Below, in pieces: positions 45,830-57,189 of a DNA stretch of 64,000 nt (the stretch's first letter is position 1; every line of letters starts with the position of its first letter). This stretch comes from Symbiodinium natans. Taxonomy: Eukaryota; Sar; Dinophyceae; Suessiales; Symbiodiniaceae. Made by a program: the position numbers and the translations under genes. Location: the NCBI GenBank assembly GCA_905221605.1, contig CAJNDS010002365.1:402811-466810 (forward strand). Direction: 5' to 3'. The notes under the pieces are model-generated. The model was not told where the DNA came from and did no database searches. It saw only the letters and a program-made list of their open reading frames with translations.

Positions 45830-46830
45830 GCATGGAACTCGCATCTCGCATCGCCATCGCCTCATATCTGAAGGGGGTGTTCAGCAAATTGACCTGCCTG
45901 TTTGCAGCGCGACAGCCGTCAAGCCAAGCAAACACCTCTGTTCTGCCGGGGTGCATCGTGCCACTGAACGGTGACCCGCGACAGTCCGATGCGAGGCCCC
46001 AGGGTGCCCTCAGAGCTTGCTCATGCTTCCTCATGCTTTTCTCATGCTTGCTCATGCTTGCTCCACTATGCTCCCCTCATGCCGTTCCCTTTCTCTTATC
46101 CAATCTACGACGTATCCACGTTCCCTCTGCATCTTGGCCATGCGCACTTCTGCGCCAGAAACGTCCTCAGCCAAGACGTGCTGTGAATTTCGAATCCCAG
46201 TCCAAACAGGTTTTGACACTGGGCAACAGAATAAGCCGACACATCTAGACAGCGGCACACAGTACGATGGGGTACCTCTCAACCGCTGCTGCAAGAACGT
46301 TTTCAATCGCCCGCGTCGAAGTCCAACGACACAACCCCAAGCGTCTTCTGCCCAGTGCTCTGATTCAACAAAAGATGTGTCAGGTTCTCGCAGGAGATGG
46401 GTGTTAAGGCCTGTGAAGGTGAATTCTGCCTTCGTGGCTCTTAGTTTCTTTGATCTAGCAGGCGTATCAGGATCCTGACCATGCAGCACGAACTTTTGCT
46501 TGGGTCCGGACTGCGAAGGTTGTGTCAACCAAGCTCACAAGAACCTCACACTTGTCACACTTTCTCCGCTTCCGAGAGGTTAACTCGCCGAAGCGTGCTC
46601 GCTCGGGTCCTGGCAAACGTGTCGCCCACTTGGGGGTCTTGCAACAGTTTCAGCTTCCGCCAGACCGTCTCGGCATCGTTCAGCCTCCCAAACGCGAAAG
46701 AGGCGCAGTGAAGACACAGAGATGCAATTTGCACTCTTGCAATTATGAGGGCTCTCTTCTCTCACGTCTGCGACTCTCGGAAGGCGCCTGGACCAGTTGT
46801 CCACTTCCGGCAGGTTCAAATAGGACCTGG
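45830..46830 (-). CDS. Unknown multi-exon protein
   Basis: Pieces in order on the minus strand: LNLPEVDNWSRRLPRVADVR (about 46.82-46.76); LNDAETVWRKLKLLQDPQVG and DTFARTRASTLRRVNLSEAE (46.69-46.57, ending at a GTGTGA donor); KQKFVLHGQDPDTPARSKKL, TFTGLNTHLLREPDTSFVES and EHWAEDAWGCVVGLRRGRLK (46.50-46.28, ending at GTACCC); VFAWLDGCRAANRQVNLLNT and PFRYEAMAMRDAS (45.94-45.84). The third exon is long, well mixed in composition and clearly protein-like. No known domain is recognised. Strand agrees with the downstream genes. Confidence 0.45.
46015..46085. repeat. Imperfect TCATGCTT repeats
   Basis: The units TCATGCTT and TCATGCTTGC recur about six times with small spacers. This is a local simple repeat between two candidate exons. 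Confidence 0.6.
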
Positions 46831-47429
46831 GCTGATCATGTGAGGACTGCGAGTTGCAAAGAGTGGCAAACAACAAGGGTTTGACCTTCACCCATCATCT
46901 CAGTTCACTTGGATACTGGCGCACCGCTGTCGTACAGCAACCAATCGCCTCAGTTCTACCGAAGCTCCGGTTCGTTTTCCACTCGGCGTTCCAAGGAGCA
47001 CTGCATGCAAAGGCCTAACTTCACCGCTGAGAGTAGAAGTCCCCTCCCTCACCGTTGGTTAGGAGGGTTGAGTATATGGTACACTGTGCAGCAGAAGGTG
47101 AAGCCTCGACAGTACGAAGCAAGAGCAGGATGCATTTGCCGAAACTGTCCGAGCAAAAACGAAAGACTCATTGCATTTGATCGCGAAGCAGAAGATCATA
47201 TACACTCCAATTCCAAACAGGAACTCAAACCGCCGTCGCAAAGATGAACCCGAGGAACCCGAGGCTGGCGCTCGCAGTCGCGTTGCCAGCATCGCATTGC
47301 GCACGGGTTGCAACGGGAGCCTCCCGCACCCAATTGGAGCATCCAATTAGGGCGCTGCCGGCGGCACCGTGAACACTACGTCTCAGGCCACGACCAGACA
47401 GGCGAAGGCTTTCAGAAGCAAGGGCAACA

Positions 47430-47905
47430 TGTTACCTCGACACGGCCCCATCACCCGTTCCCCACCCGAGAGCAGCGCGGCGTCGAAGCCTGCCACATGA
47501 TGCGTACGGCATCGTCTGCGGGTTTGCGCAGATGTTCGAAAGCTCCTCACACACCCAAAACATTAGGTGGCTGCTGTCCAAACGCACTCCCGGGACCCAG
47601 ATGCCTTCGACTAGCGGGTGTTGGCCAGTCGCATCTCGGAGGTGCCTCACACGTCATGTGCCGTCAATGTGATGTACCACTTCAGCATCTCCAATGCTCG
47701 GGACGCCGCCTTTGCACCACTTCTGCCAACCATTCCCGTGCCGACCCGACAACTTACCACCTTGAGCCATGGATATATGTGACACCACCAACTGTCTTCA
47801 CGGCCCTTGGCAATGACCTCGTTGCCGCCTTCAGAACCTGAGCAAACGCCTGCATCTCGGGGTGAAGGACTGCTAGCCGTGGGTTGGCCGGAAGTCGGAC
47901 AAGGC
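47430..47905 (-). CDS. Unknown protein, three exons
   Basis: The first exon (about 47.90-47.77) reads RLAVLHPEMQAFAQVLKAAT and SLPRAVKTVGGVTYIHGS, ending at an AG|GTGGTAAG donor. After a TTGGCAG acceptor the next exon reads SGAKAASRALEMLKWYITLT (about 47.72-47.65); joining them after the AG of an Arg codon keeps frame. A third piece reads GQHPLVEGIWVPGVRLDSSH and LMFWVCEELSNICANP (47.63-47.50). Compact, mixed composition suggests a folded enzyme-like domain but no family is recognised. It is the last convincing minus-strand gene before the repeat-rich region. Confidence 0.42.
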
Positions 47906-47994
47906 AAGCTTCTGCCCGACCTTTTTTGTCAATACGCTGCATTATGTTCAGTCGAACGAGCTTGAACTTGTATAAATTTTTAAGATAACCAGAT

Positions 47995-48190
47995 ATACTT
48001 ACATACATACACATACATACATACATGCATACATACATACATACGAAATACATATGTGTACACCTTTGAGCATATACATGATGTATCCTTCACTCATGTA
48101 TCCACTGCAGCTCCTTTGTTCTTGATTGTACGTTTTTTTCGTGTGGCCTTGGCAGACGTATATGTATGTGTGTGTATATATATATACATC
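47995..48190. repeat. ACAT and TA/TG microsatellites
   Basis: An ACAT tetranucleotide array at about 47997-48046 and a TGTGTATATATATA tract at about 48166-48186, just outside the last minus-strand gene. Confidence 0.9.
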
Positions 48191-48345
48191 AATCAAACAG
48201 ATATAGCCAACGCAAGTTTGCAGGAGTGTGCCTTGCATTTTCCTGCAGCAAACAAAACATATCTTCAACGTGTGTGGCATGCGTGTTGAAGCAGCGGTCA
48301 TCCTCCATGTTGAAGTTCGCACGCACTGCCTATAATTTGCACGAA

Positions 48346-48492
48346 GTCCTAGAACCCCTGAAGCCCCAAACCCTTGAACCTTAACACCTGGACCCTAAAA
48401 CCCCTAGTCGTAAAACCCCCTAAACCCTAAACCCCTTCCCTAAACCCGAAAACTCCTAAACCCCTGACTGACCCCAAAAACCCTAAACCTTG
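48346..48492. repeat. Interstitial telomere-like array (CCCTAAA type)
   Basis: About 145 bases of imperfect units: CCCCTGAAGCCCCAAACCC, CCTAAAACCCCTAGTCG, CCCCCTAAACCCTAAACCCC, CCTAAACCCCTGACTG. This is the best telomere-like block in the window and lies at the edge of the polarity-switch region. Confidence 0.85.
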
Positions 48493-48515
48493 GAGAGGAA
48501 TTCTACTAAGCTTAC

Positions 48516-48778
48516 ATTTCACGAAGGCCTCACGTGAATGCTGCGAATTTCACGCATTTTCATGAAATTTCACGTGAAATTGCGTGAAAAATCGTGTTAA
48601 GTTGCGTGAAATTGTGCCAAAATTCTCTGAAAAACGGTCCATTAAAAATTCCTAGGAATAGCCAGCGTGAAACTGCGGGAAATTCTCTCCAAAGAGGTTC
48701 TCTGAACCAAAACCGTCCATTACAAACTCCCAAGAAATTGCCGGCGTGAAATTGCGAAATTGCGTGAACTTTTCACAT
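48516..48778. repeat. CGTGAA palindrome cluster with an internal duplication
   Basis: The motif TTCACG/CGTGAA recurs more than ten times in 260 bases, including the 16-base perfect palindrome AATTTCACGTGAAATT. A segment of about 75 bases (beginning ACGGTCCATTAAAAATTCC, ending GCGTGAAACTGCGGGAAATT) is repeated with changes (CCGTCCATTACAAACTCC, ending GCGTGAAATTGCG). Confidence 0.75.
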
Positions 48779-49108
48779 GGGATGTCTTATGCAACCGGTC
48801 GGGTGTAAAACTCTGTCAACCTGGCGAACCTGGAAACCCAGTCGAATTTCATGACCCATGCAGATATGTTCGAAGTTCGTGGACCCTCCTGAAATTCGCA
48901 AACCATATTCTCCAGTTTGACCGTGAATTTCACCGTCTACAGCATCACCGCGGTCCAGTGGGCAAGTCAGCGAGATTCAACACAAAAGGTGAGCCAGCGC
49001 GCAGAAGTGGCCAATTTAACAGGCTGAAAACCAAAACAACACAGCAAACCAAAGCACACCAAAGACAAGGCCAGCGGCACGGGTGCAACCATTTCTGAGT
49101 GAGTGAGC

Positions 49109-49702
<594 letters not shown>

Positions 49703-49899
49703 CGGAGTTCACGCGTGTCGCAGTGTTCTTCAAACCCAAAAACCATACCCAAAAACCCTCCTTCGGTCAAACCACATGAGCATCTACCCCACTGCAAAAG
49801 GACAAAAGGAACATCAACATCTATCGGGCCCCTACAAACACTCCTCCTTTTCAGTCGATGCAGTAGAGAAGTCTTTCCTTGGGTCAGTCTATAACCCCT

Positions 49900-51090
49900 T
49901 TTCCTTTCTTGTTTCGGGGTCTGCCTGTGTTTTCATACTTCAGTGAGTCATCCAAAACGTGCCATCCTACCCATGATACATGTACACTGCATCGGTCCTG
50001 GACTATTCCTTCTGGAACCTACAGTGAAAAATGGGTCCCCATTCCAGCTTCCAGGCCACTGAATGACAGACAGCAAATGGAAGAAACCAGAAGAATGCGC
50101 TCGCGGCGCAAACGTATTTTGTTTATTTTTCATCACAAGATGATCCCATCAAGTTGAGCTCGAAGCTTGAATACAAAGCTGTCGCCGTGCCACCGCCAAC
50201 TTTGACTTGCCCAATACTTTCGTGGGGCCATCAGCCTCAAGTTTAGCCGTCCCCCGACGCAAGAGCAAGATGTTGTTCGCACGAATGAGGTCGCGGGTGT
50301 GTGAGCAGCGTATGGTCCTTGCCCTTGCCCAAAAGCTCTACCAGAACTGCACACTACTTCAGCCCCTCCTGGAACGCTACAGTGGTAGCTTCCATCTTGG
50401 AGACTTAGGCTCTCGCCAAATACCCCTGCAAACGGAGCGCCGCGAGGTGATCACTCTTAGCGTTGTCCCGCATCTAGAGCCTGCAAGGCCTTCCAGTTGT
50501 TCAAATACGTGGCACAGCTACTGGGCCCAAGGAACCTAAGGTTAAGCCCTTACAGCACAAAGTACGGATTTTTCTTCACTGCGCTCTTCACAGTTCTAGA
50601 GCTCCGCCGTCTTAAGCCAAAGGCGTTCAGCTGTCTGAGACGTGGAAAAAACAAAGATAATTTAGGTAAACACTTAGACATGGAACTTCTACTTTTTAAA
50701 TACTTCAAACAGCCGCTGAACTTTGTGCAGCTTGAACTGGCTTGAGTAAAACGGCAATTCTGGCCGTTGCGTCCGAGTACTGACCGACACGGTAAGGCAC
50801 TAGACACACAGGTCTCTTTTAGACGGCTTCACACGGTTTCGGGCGTTAGGATTTTGAACACTCACGTGCGAATTGAAAAAAGAAACACGGTGGGGAGAAG
50901 TTTCCATGCGCCTGCAAGCTGGCCACGTGCCTAGTAGAAGTTGAATGTGTTAAAAGAAAACGTTTCCTTGCAAAGTAGCCTTCAGTGCCCACGCCTATCA
51001 AGAGGTAGTGTTCCAAGAGATTCAGTCCAATGCTGCAAAGTACCCTAAACCCCGGGGGGGGTCCTTTTTCAATTCCTGGCGGCCCTGGCC
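49900..51090. other. Intergenic-type sequence with one dispersed repeat copy
   Basis: Apart from the repeat at 50551-50749 (described separately), no frame with family or splice support was found here. Confidence 0.35.
50551..50749 (+). repeat. Dispersed repeat, copy 1
   Basis: Begins ACAGCACAAAGTACGGA and contains a stretch that translates as FFTALFTVLELRRL, then a less conserved middle, and ends TGTGCAGCTTGAACTGGCTTGAG. An inverted relative lies at 57965-58155 and translates to the same FFTALFTVLELRRL and a similar C-terminal part. Conservation at protein as well as DNA level suggests a mobile or duplicated coding element. Confidence 0.7.
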
Positions 51091-51097
51091 CTGACTG

Positions 51098-51168
51098 TGG
51101 CCCTGGCCCTGGCCCTGGCCCTGGCCCTGGCCCTGGCCCTGGCCCTGGCCCTGGCCCTGGCCCTGGCC
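51098..51168. repeat. (GGCCCT)12 hexanucleotide tract
   Basis: Twelve near-perfect units. It translates as alternating Pro-Gly on both strands; no gene is inferred. Confidence 0.95.
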
Positions 51169-51392
51169 AATACTGCACTCCACCTAAAAGAGGATTTCCG
51201 GCAAAAGAAGTTTCTTAAAATTGCTCCAGCAGCTTAGTCTGGAAAGAAGAGTTTGAAGACTTGTTTTAAGGCCAGTCCAAAGAAAGTCGAAGAGAGGTAA
51301 CATCCTTTTGTAAATTATAAAAGCTGCAGCCGCCAATAAAGCACTTGCAAGCTCCGTCTTACATGTGTATGTGATCAAGGTACAAGTAAAGT

Positions 51393-51790
51393 TCAAATAC
51401 TGCCAGAACTGTTCAAGCCACTGCTTGTGCGCACTTTGTGGAATTTAGCTTGTGTGTTAAAAAGAAGTTTGCCTTTGCGTTCTTGGGTCGGTACATGAAT
51501 CCATGTGGAGGCGGGTAAGAAGTCGGCTAGCACATGCAACAAACACGTAGACGTTTGGTGCTCTAAGCTTGCGGGTGTTAAAGCATCAATCTTTGATCTT
51601 TTGCAGTGTTTTAGCACTGCTGACCGTTCCAGAAAGCTGAGTTCCAAATCGATAACCATTGTTTTCGCAGCTGGCCACCGTGCTAAGATGCAGAATTGAG
51701 CGTCTTGGCCATCTGCAACTTGGGTTTTTTGCCTGACGGCAAAATGGGGGTGCGAAGCACTCTCTGCTTGGCATCAAATCAGGGGGCCAC
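51393..51790 (-). CDS. Candidate minus-strand exons, unknown
   Basis: The frames read LMPSRECFAPPFCRQAKNPS (about 51.78-51.69) and VIDLELSFLERSAVLKHCKR, TPASLEHQTSTCLLHVLADF and PASTWIHVPTQERKGKLLFN (about 51.66-51.45). They are coding-like in composition, but there is no family and no verified splice joint. Confidence 0.25.
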
Positions 51791-52225
51791 ATGGATTACA
51801 TGGCCCCATTACCTACGACGGAGCTAAGTGTCCAGGGTTTATTTTCAGGTTTGAGGGTCGGGTTTTTAGTCAACAGCGGATGCGACACCCCGATGGAGTG
51901 CGGGAACGAAGCAGGCCCATGCACTTTCTATGGCAGTCCTGAAACCAGAGATCCCGCGGAGCCCAGCATGAGCTAATCGATGCAATGGTCAGAAATCCAA
52001 ACTCAAACGTCCCAAACGTAGACCCCTCAAACTCTGACGCTCCAAGTGAAATACTTCAGACCCAACACCTAAACCTGCACAGCTCTTGCCATGCGTTCAC
52101 GTGACATTCGGAGCGCGTGGGACGTCCACGGCCTCGCTGCGTTGGCGCGTCGAAGTCAGCCGCAGGCTCCGGCCTGCGGCAAGTGAGTTTTACGATGAGG
52201 TCGAGGAAAGATCACGGAAGTTCAG

Positions 52226-52965
52226 CTTAAATCGGAAGGCTTCGAGTGGATGAGTCTGTTTCTGCTAGCGGCCTTTCAGCCACGCACCCATGCTTGAAGG
52301 CTGCCACAACGAAGGTACTTCATGAAAACCCAGGCAAGGAGCCCGCGGTGAAGAGTCAAGGTCTGAGTAGGGAGCATGACCAAGTTAAGGTGTTTCCACC
52401 CGAATGCAAGTCGCAAACACAAAATCAGGTATCGCCATCAAGCAACCAACAACGTGCTATGAATGCAGCAAAACAAAACCACATGTCACCGCAAGAAAAG
52501 TGAAGCAAAGGTTGCCCTGTAGACGGGTCCCTTACCAGATCCTCTGCCCAAAACATCTTGATCTGAAGGCCTCACGTGAATGTGTTTGCTTCTTTCAGTG
52601 GCCTTCCGGGCACGCATCCTTGCGTAAACACTCCCACAACGCAGATAGCTGCTGAAGGCCCAGGCAGTGAGCACGCCGAGGACGAAGAAGGCGGACAAGG
52701 CGAGATGCTCAAGGTCTAATCAGGTAACACAACTTAGCAAAATGGAATCCAGTCGATGCACCTCGAAGGGAGGTCGCTGTGACTCGCAGCCCCGGCCCCA
52801 CCGCCCAACTGCAAGCCGCTGGGAGCAGCGCGAGCACAAGTTGCAAATCGCCGCACAAGAAGACAAAACACAAAATCATACTCGCCATCCAACAAGTCGA
52901 AACGTGTCGTGAGTGTAGCAAAGCAACCCTCGCCACAGCAGCAAAAATCAAGGAAGGGTCTTCCC
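52226..52965 (+). repeat. Tandemly duplicated segment carrying a CxxC coding exon
   Basis: Two diverged copies (about 52226-52505 and 52560-52965) lie head to tail. Both translate on the plus strand to related peptides: IAIKQPTTCYECSKTKPHVT in the first and LAIQQVETCRECSKATLATA in the second, each with TC-x-ECSK and followed by a Lys-rich part. DNA similarity also covers the upstream GGCCTTTCAGCCACGCACCC / GGCCTTCCGGGCACGCATCC region. A single CxxC is not a complete zinc site. It could be duplicated exons of a plus-strand gene or a repeat with coding ancestry. Confidence 0.5.
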
Positions 52966-53018
52966 ACAAAAAAGACCGCAGGACTGCAGAGGGGCCGCAA
53001 ACCTTTTAGATCTTCCCA

Positions 53019-54240
53019 GTGAAATCGGCGGGTCCCCTGGCGTCGATTCGACGCTCCGGCACAAAACTGGCCGGACAACAACACTGCGCAAGGTACCACC
53101 AAGTTTTCTACCCCCGAAACGGTTGTCGACGCATTCAGTCACAAACAAAACAAGTTTATCGAGTTGTCATGCAGCGAGAGCAACCGTGCAGGTCGCCAGC
53201 AATAACTGAGCATGGGAACCTTGGAAATCTTCAAAATCCCAAAACAACACCTGGAAAATGGGATGTACAAAAAAATTCGCGTGCTGCTGGCTGAGAAACA
53301 ACTCGCGTGCCATCTTGAGGCATCCAAAAGGGCGGCGGTCAAAATTCTGGTCCCTTTTGGGGTCCCTATTTTGATCGAAAGGGGACTATAGTTTTGACAA
53401 CCACCCAAAAACTTGTCAAATGGAACAAAAACGACATGTTTCAGTTCTGCCTTTAGCAATGATCGATCGATCAAGAATCGTCGGCGCTTTGGCCTCACAA
53501 TTGAATCTTCAAAATCTCAACACAATACGTGGAAAACACGACGTACAAAAAAATGACCACGCAGTTTTAAAACTCCAGCTTGACTTTGCAATGATCAATC
53601 GGTCAAGCATCATTGAACAATCAGTGACGCGAATCCAACCAGGTCGTCGGACTGCACTGCATTCCAACTGCATCCCGTGGCTCGTTGGACTTAGACTTGC
53701 GCCTGCTGCTGTGCCTTCTGCCGACTGGCGAACGCAAGCCAAGCCGCACCCCTTTCAAACTCGGGTGGACGTGGAAGCAATGGCTGATAAAAGTTAAGGC
53801 TAAGGAGGTTTTGTTGTTTGTTTTTTGGTTGCTTTATTGGTTCGTATGTTATTTTTCTTCATCTGAACTTTGTACAAGTTTTTTGGGAGGTACCATTGTT
53901 GGGCCGCATCATAGGACGCCAGAGCTTTCAAGGGGTGTAGCTTCCCAACTCCCAGCCTACAGACCTTAGCCTTAACTTTTATCAGCCATTGCTTCCACGT
54001 CCACCCGAGTTTGAAAGGGGTGCGGCTTGGCTTGCCATTGTTGGGCCGCATCATAGGACGCCCGAGCTTTCAAGGGGCGCAGCTTCCCAATTCCCAACGG
54101 TCTACAGACCTCCTATGGTGCCAGCCCCACGTGGCGTCCTCTAAGTCAGTGAAATCGGCAGGTCCCCTGGCATCGATTCTGCCGTCGCCGCTCTGGCACA
54201 AAACTGGCCGGACAACAACACTGCGCAAGGTACCACCAAG
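53019..54240. mobile_element. Fold-back element flanked by direct repeats (candidate non-autonomous transposon)
   Basis: Outer direct repeats of about 85-92 bases lie at 53019-53103 and 54149-54240 (GTGAAATCGGC...GCGCAAGGTACCACCAAG). Inside is an inverted repeat with 72-base arms, 53734-53805 and 53964-54035, nearly identical, separated by 158 bases. A second direct repeat of 62 bases (CCATTGTTGGGCCGCATC...) lies at 53893-53954 and 54035-54096, the second copy directly abutting the right arm. Because of the arms the same peptide (TPFKLGWTWKQWLIKVKAK) appears on both strands. No transposase is present. Confidence 0.65.
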
Positions 54241-54326
54241 GGAATGCAAATGACGAACCCGGCGCTTCGCAGAGAAGGGGCCAAGGAAAGGGGCAAGGTG
54301 AGCAGGATGCCCAAGCCGACACTTGG

Positions 54327-54674
54327 GGCACGGCATGATGTTTTGAGGTCATAGGGCCAGAAAAAGAGCTCTGTCAGCAGAGTCCCGTGGTAGCCGTCCG
54401 GCGGCCATCCTAAACCCCCCGCACACCTCGCTGGACGGTCGCCTCGACAGTGTCCCGGAACCGGCTCCCGCACGCATAGCCCGATCGCTCCAAAACACTA
54501 GCGTGGAGCACCGTCGAGACGAAATTAGCCCCGACCCATGGCGAGGCGAAAGCGACTGGCCGGCGGGCCTCGATTCGAGCCGAACTCGAACAGATCAGAA
54601 AATGGCCGAAATTTCGGGCGCGGCATGGTGTTCTAGGGCCATAGGGCCAGATTAACAAACCTGTCGGCAGTCTC
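54327..54674. repeat. Direct repeat pair of about 57 bases
   Basis: Copies at about 54327-54383 and 54617-54674 share GGCATGATGTTTTGAGG / GGCATGGTGTTCTAGGG, CATAGGGCCAGA and a CTGTCAGCAG / CTGTCGGCAG end. They lie beside the fold-back element and may belong to the same repeat complex. Confidence 0.55.
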
Positions 54675-54732
54675 ATCAAGAGTCTCATATTGCCCAGCAG
54701 CGTCAGTAGATCCTCAGCAGAAGATCATCAGC

Positions 54733-54734
54733 AG

Positions 54735-54767
<33 letters not shown>

Positions 54768-55075
54768 ACCATCATCATCATCATCCTGCCAGGTCCTGAG
54801 TCCTGAGCCCTGGCATCTTGGCAGTCCGGCTTCCCGGCGGTCCTGGTGCTGGCACGCGGTCCTGGCCTGGCATTGCCGCCGCATTGCCTGGCATTGGCAT
54901 CAATCATAATCGCATCATCGCATCGCATCATGAATCATTATGCATTGTGAAGTATGAATCATCAATCATCAGTCATCAATCATTCATTCAGTCATGACTC
55001 ATGACATGAGATCATGATGAGCCACGAGTCATGAGTCATGAGTCATGAGATCATCATGAATCAGGAACCATGAAT
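54733..55075. repeat. CAT trinucleotide tract and ATCATGA-rich repeats
   Basis: Bases 54733-54784 are a CAT tract with one interruption. From about 54900 to 55075 the sequence is a degenerate mixture of ATCATGAATC, TCATGACTCATGAGATCATG and similar self-complementary units. Confidence 0.85.
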
Positions 55076-55329
55076 CAGTCACAGTTACAGCCACAGTCAC
55101 GGCAGTCACGTGAGTCATTGCGGCCGCCCTTGGTTTCCTTTCAACTTTGTTCGCGTCGAATCCAGCCAAGACTTCAAGCTCAGCCCATCTTTCTTTTCTG
55201 CTGTTTGGCGACGTGCATTTTTTCCTGTTTGCAGAAAGGCTGAACAAAACCACCAGCAATGAAACAGAACTTAAAGAACTTGGTCTGTGTTTTTCAGCTG
55301 TCCTTAACACATGCAGGCCACACCACACT

Positions 55330-56520
55330 TGAGATGCAAATTGGAGATGCTCTTTTGCTACGTTTTTCAAAGCAAATTGTTTTTAAAATTTTCAAACATG
55401 AAAAAACGTTTAAAACACAGAAAAAAACTGTTTCGAAGCATTTCAAAGTCTGCAATATGAATAATAATTTTGGAATGCCTTGTTAGAAACAGAATCGCTC
55501 TGAACAAACTTGTCTAAAAAACAAAATCAAACAAAAAAAACCGCTAATTGATTTTTGTTCAATTTTTCCTTGTTTGAGAAACATTGTCAACGAAATGAAC
55601 AAGATGATCCACACAGACTTTGAAATGCTTAAGTGTTTCCTGTTTTTAATGTTTTTTTCATTTTTGAAATTTTGAAAACAATCTGCTTTGACTTTTTGAA
55701 ATCTTAATGTTTTTCATGTTTGAAATTACAAAAACAATTTGCTTAACAGGGCATCTTCAATTTGCTCAAGTTTGGTGTTGCCTTGCATGTGTCAAGCCAG
55801 ACAGGTAAAACACAGCCAAAGTTTTTTTGAGATCATGTTTCTTTGCAGGTAGCTTTGTTCAGCCTTTGCAGGTGCAAACAGGAAGAATGCACGTTAAGTT
55901 AAGCAGCAGAAAAAAATGGGCTAGTTTGAAGTCTTGGCTTTGACGCAAACAGACCGCAACGGCGACGCGTGGGTGGTGGTGGTCTAATGGTTTTTAAGAT
56001 TTTCAATGTGTTAAATTTTGATTTAAAGCAAGCCGGTTGGCTTAGTTTCAAAAAGTTAGCAGTGTAAATACTGATTTTGCAATGCCTTGGTTCAGACATT
56101 GTCAACGAAATGATCTGAAAACGAAATGAGCCTTAGTTGGATCAAAATTTTAAAATTTAAAAATTTTCAAAAACATTGTAAGAAACGCGGCGTCCAGAAA
56201 TCTAGAATGCATTCTGTGGAACGGTTGGTTAAAAAAAAACAAATCATTTTTTGGAATTCCTACATGCTATCTTGCCAGAAGGGGAGCAAACAAAAAAGTT
56301 TTCAACAAAAGAAAAAAAAACACATTTTTCATGGTTTTCAAAAACAAAAATCCAAATTTTCTCAAAATATGTAGCTTTCAGAAATCCGTCTGGTAAATTT
56401 CCGCTAAGACCACTGCAGAGAGCTGAACAACAACCCAGCAACGCCGCAAACATGAAAATAACTCCAAAAACCTTGAAAAGTGCTGAAACTTCATTTTGGA
56501 AAATTTGAAAAAATTGCCAC
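55330..56520. other. AT-rich block without genes
   Basis: About 1.2 kb of markedly AT-rich DNA with many TTTTTGAAAATTTTGAAA-like and AAACATGAAAAA motifs, in clear contrast to the GC-balanced surroundings. Short frames exist but are Lys/Phe-rich artefacts. It lies within the polarity-switch region. Confidence 0.7.
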
Positions 56521-57189
56521 GGAGAGTGCTTCGCACTGTTAGGTAAGGCACTTTCAAAGAACTTTTTGCCTAATGTTCAAGCACTGAGTAAGGTGCATTG
56601 GAGGGTTGTGACTGTCTGACTGCGAGACTGTTCACCGGTTCAGTTCTTAATTTTGAAGACGGTTCTGCAGAAAGAGGAAACAAAGCTGTAAGAAGTTATA
56701 AAGACTTGGAAGAAGCCAAAAGTGATTGACTCATTCCAAAGACAGGGTTTCCGTCTTAGCACAGTCTCAGCGGCCTTGCAGGTGCACGCAGCAAGCGTAG
56801 AAGAGAGGCAGCAGGTCGGGGTTCTGGTGGGACAGGGCTGGAAGTTTGGGGACTTGGGATGAGATTGCCTCTTCTTTATTGGTTCGACGCGCCTTCAACA
56901 TCCGGGGCCAGAGAGCACGGTGTAGAATGGTCCAGCATTTCAACCAAGAAAGGGTGTGCTTCATGGTCAAGTTGCCCAAAGAAGTTAAGGTTCACTTTTA
57001 TCTCCAGTGCTCTAGTCCAAAGATTCCAAATCCGAAATCTTAGCCAGTTGGCTGCTCAGCTCGGATGTAGGAACTGGATAATTGGAGGGAACTAGAACAT
57101 TAACTTGGATAAAATTGAGAAGACCTCTCTTACCAAGACCTTTAAAGGTGTAGAAGCACGTTGCGCCTGTGCAATTCAACCTTTTTTCG

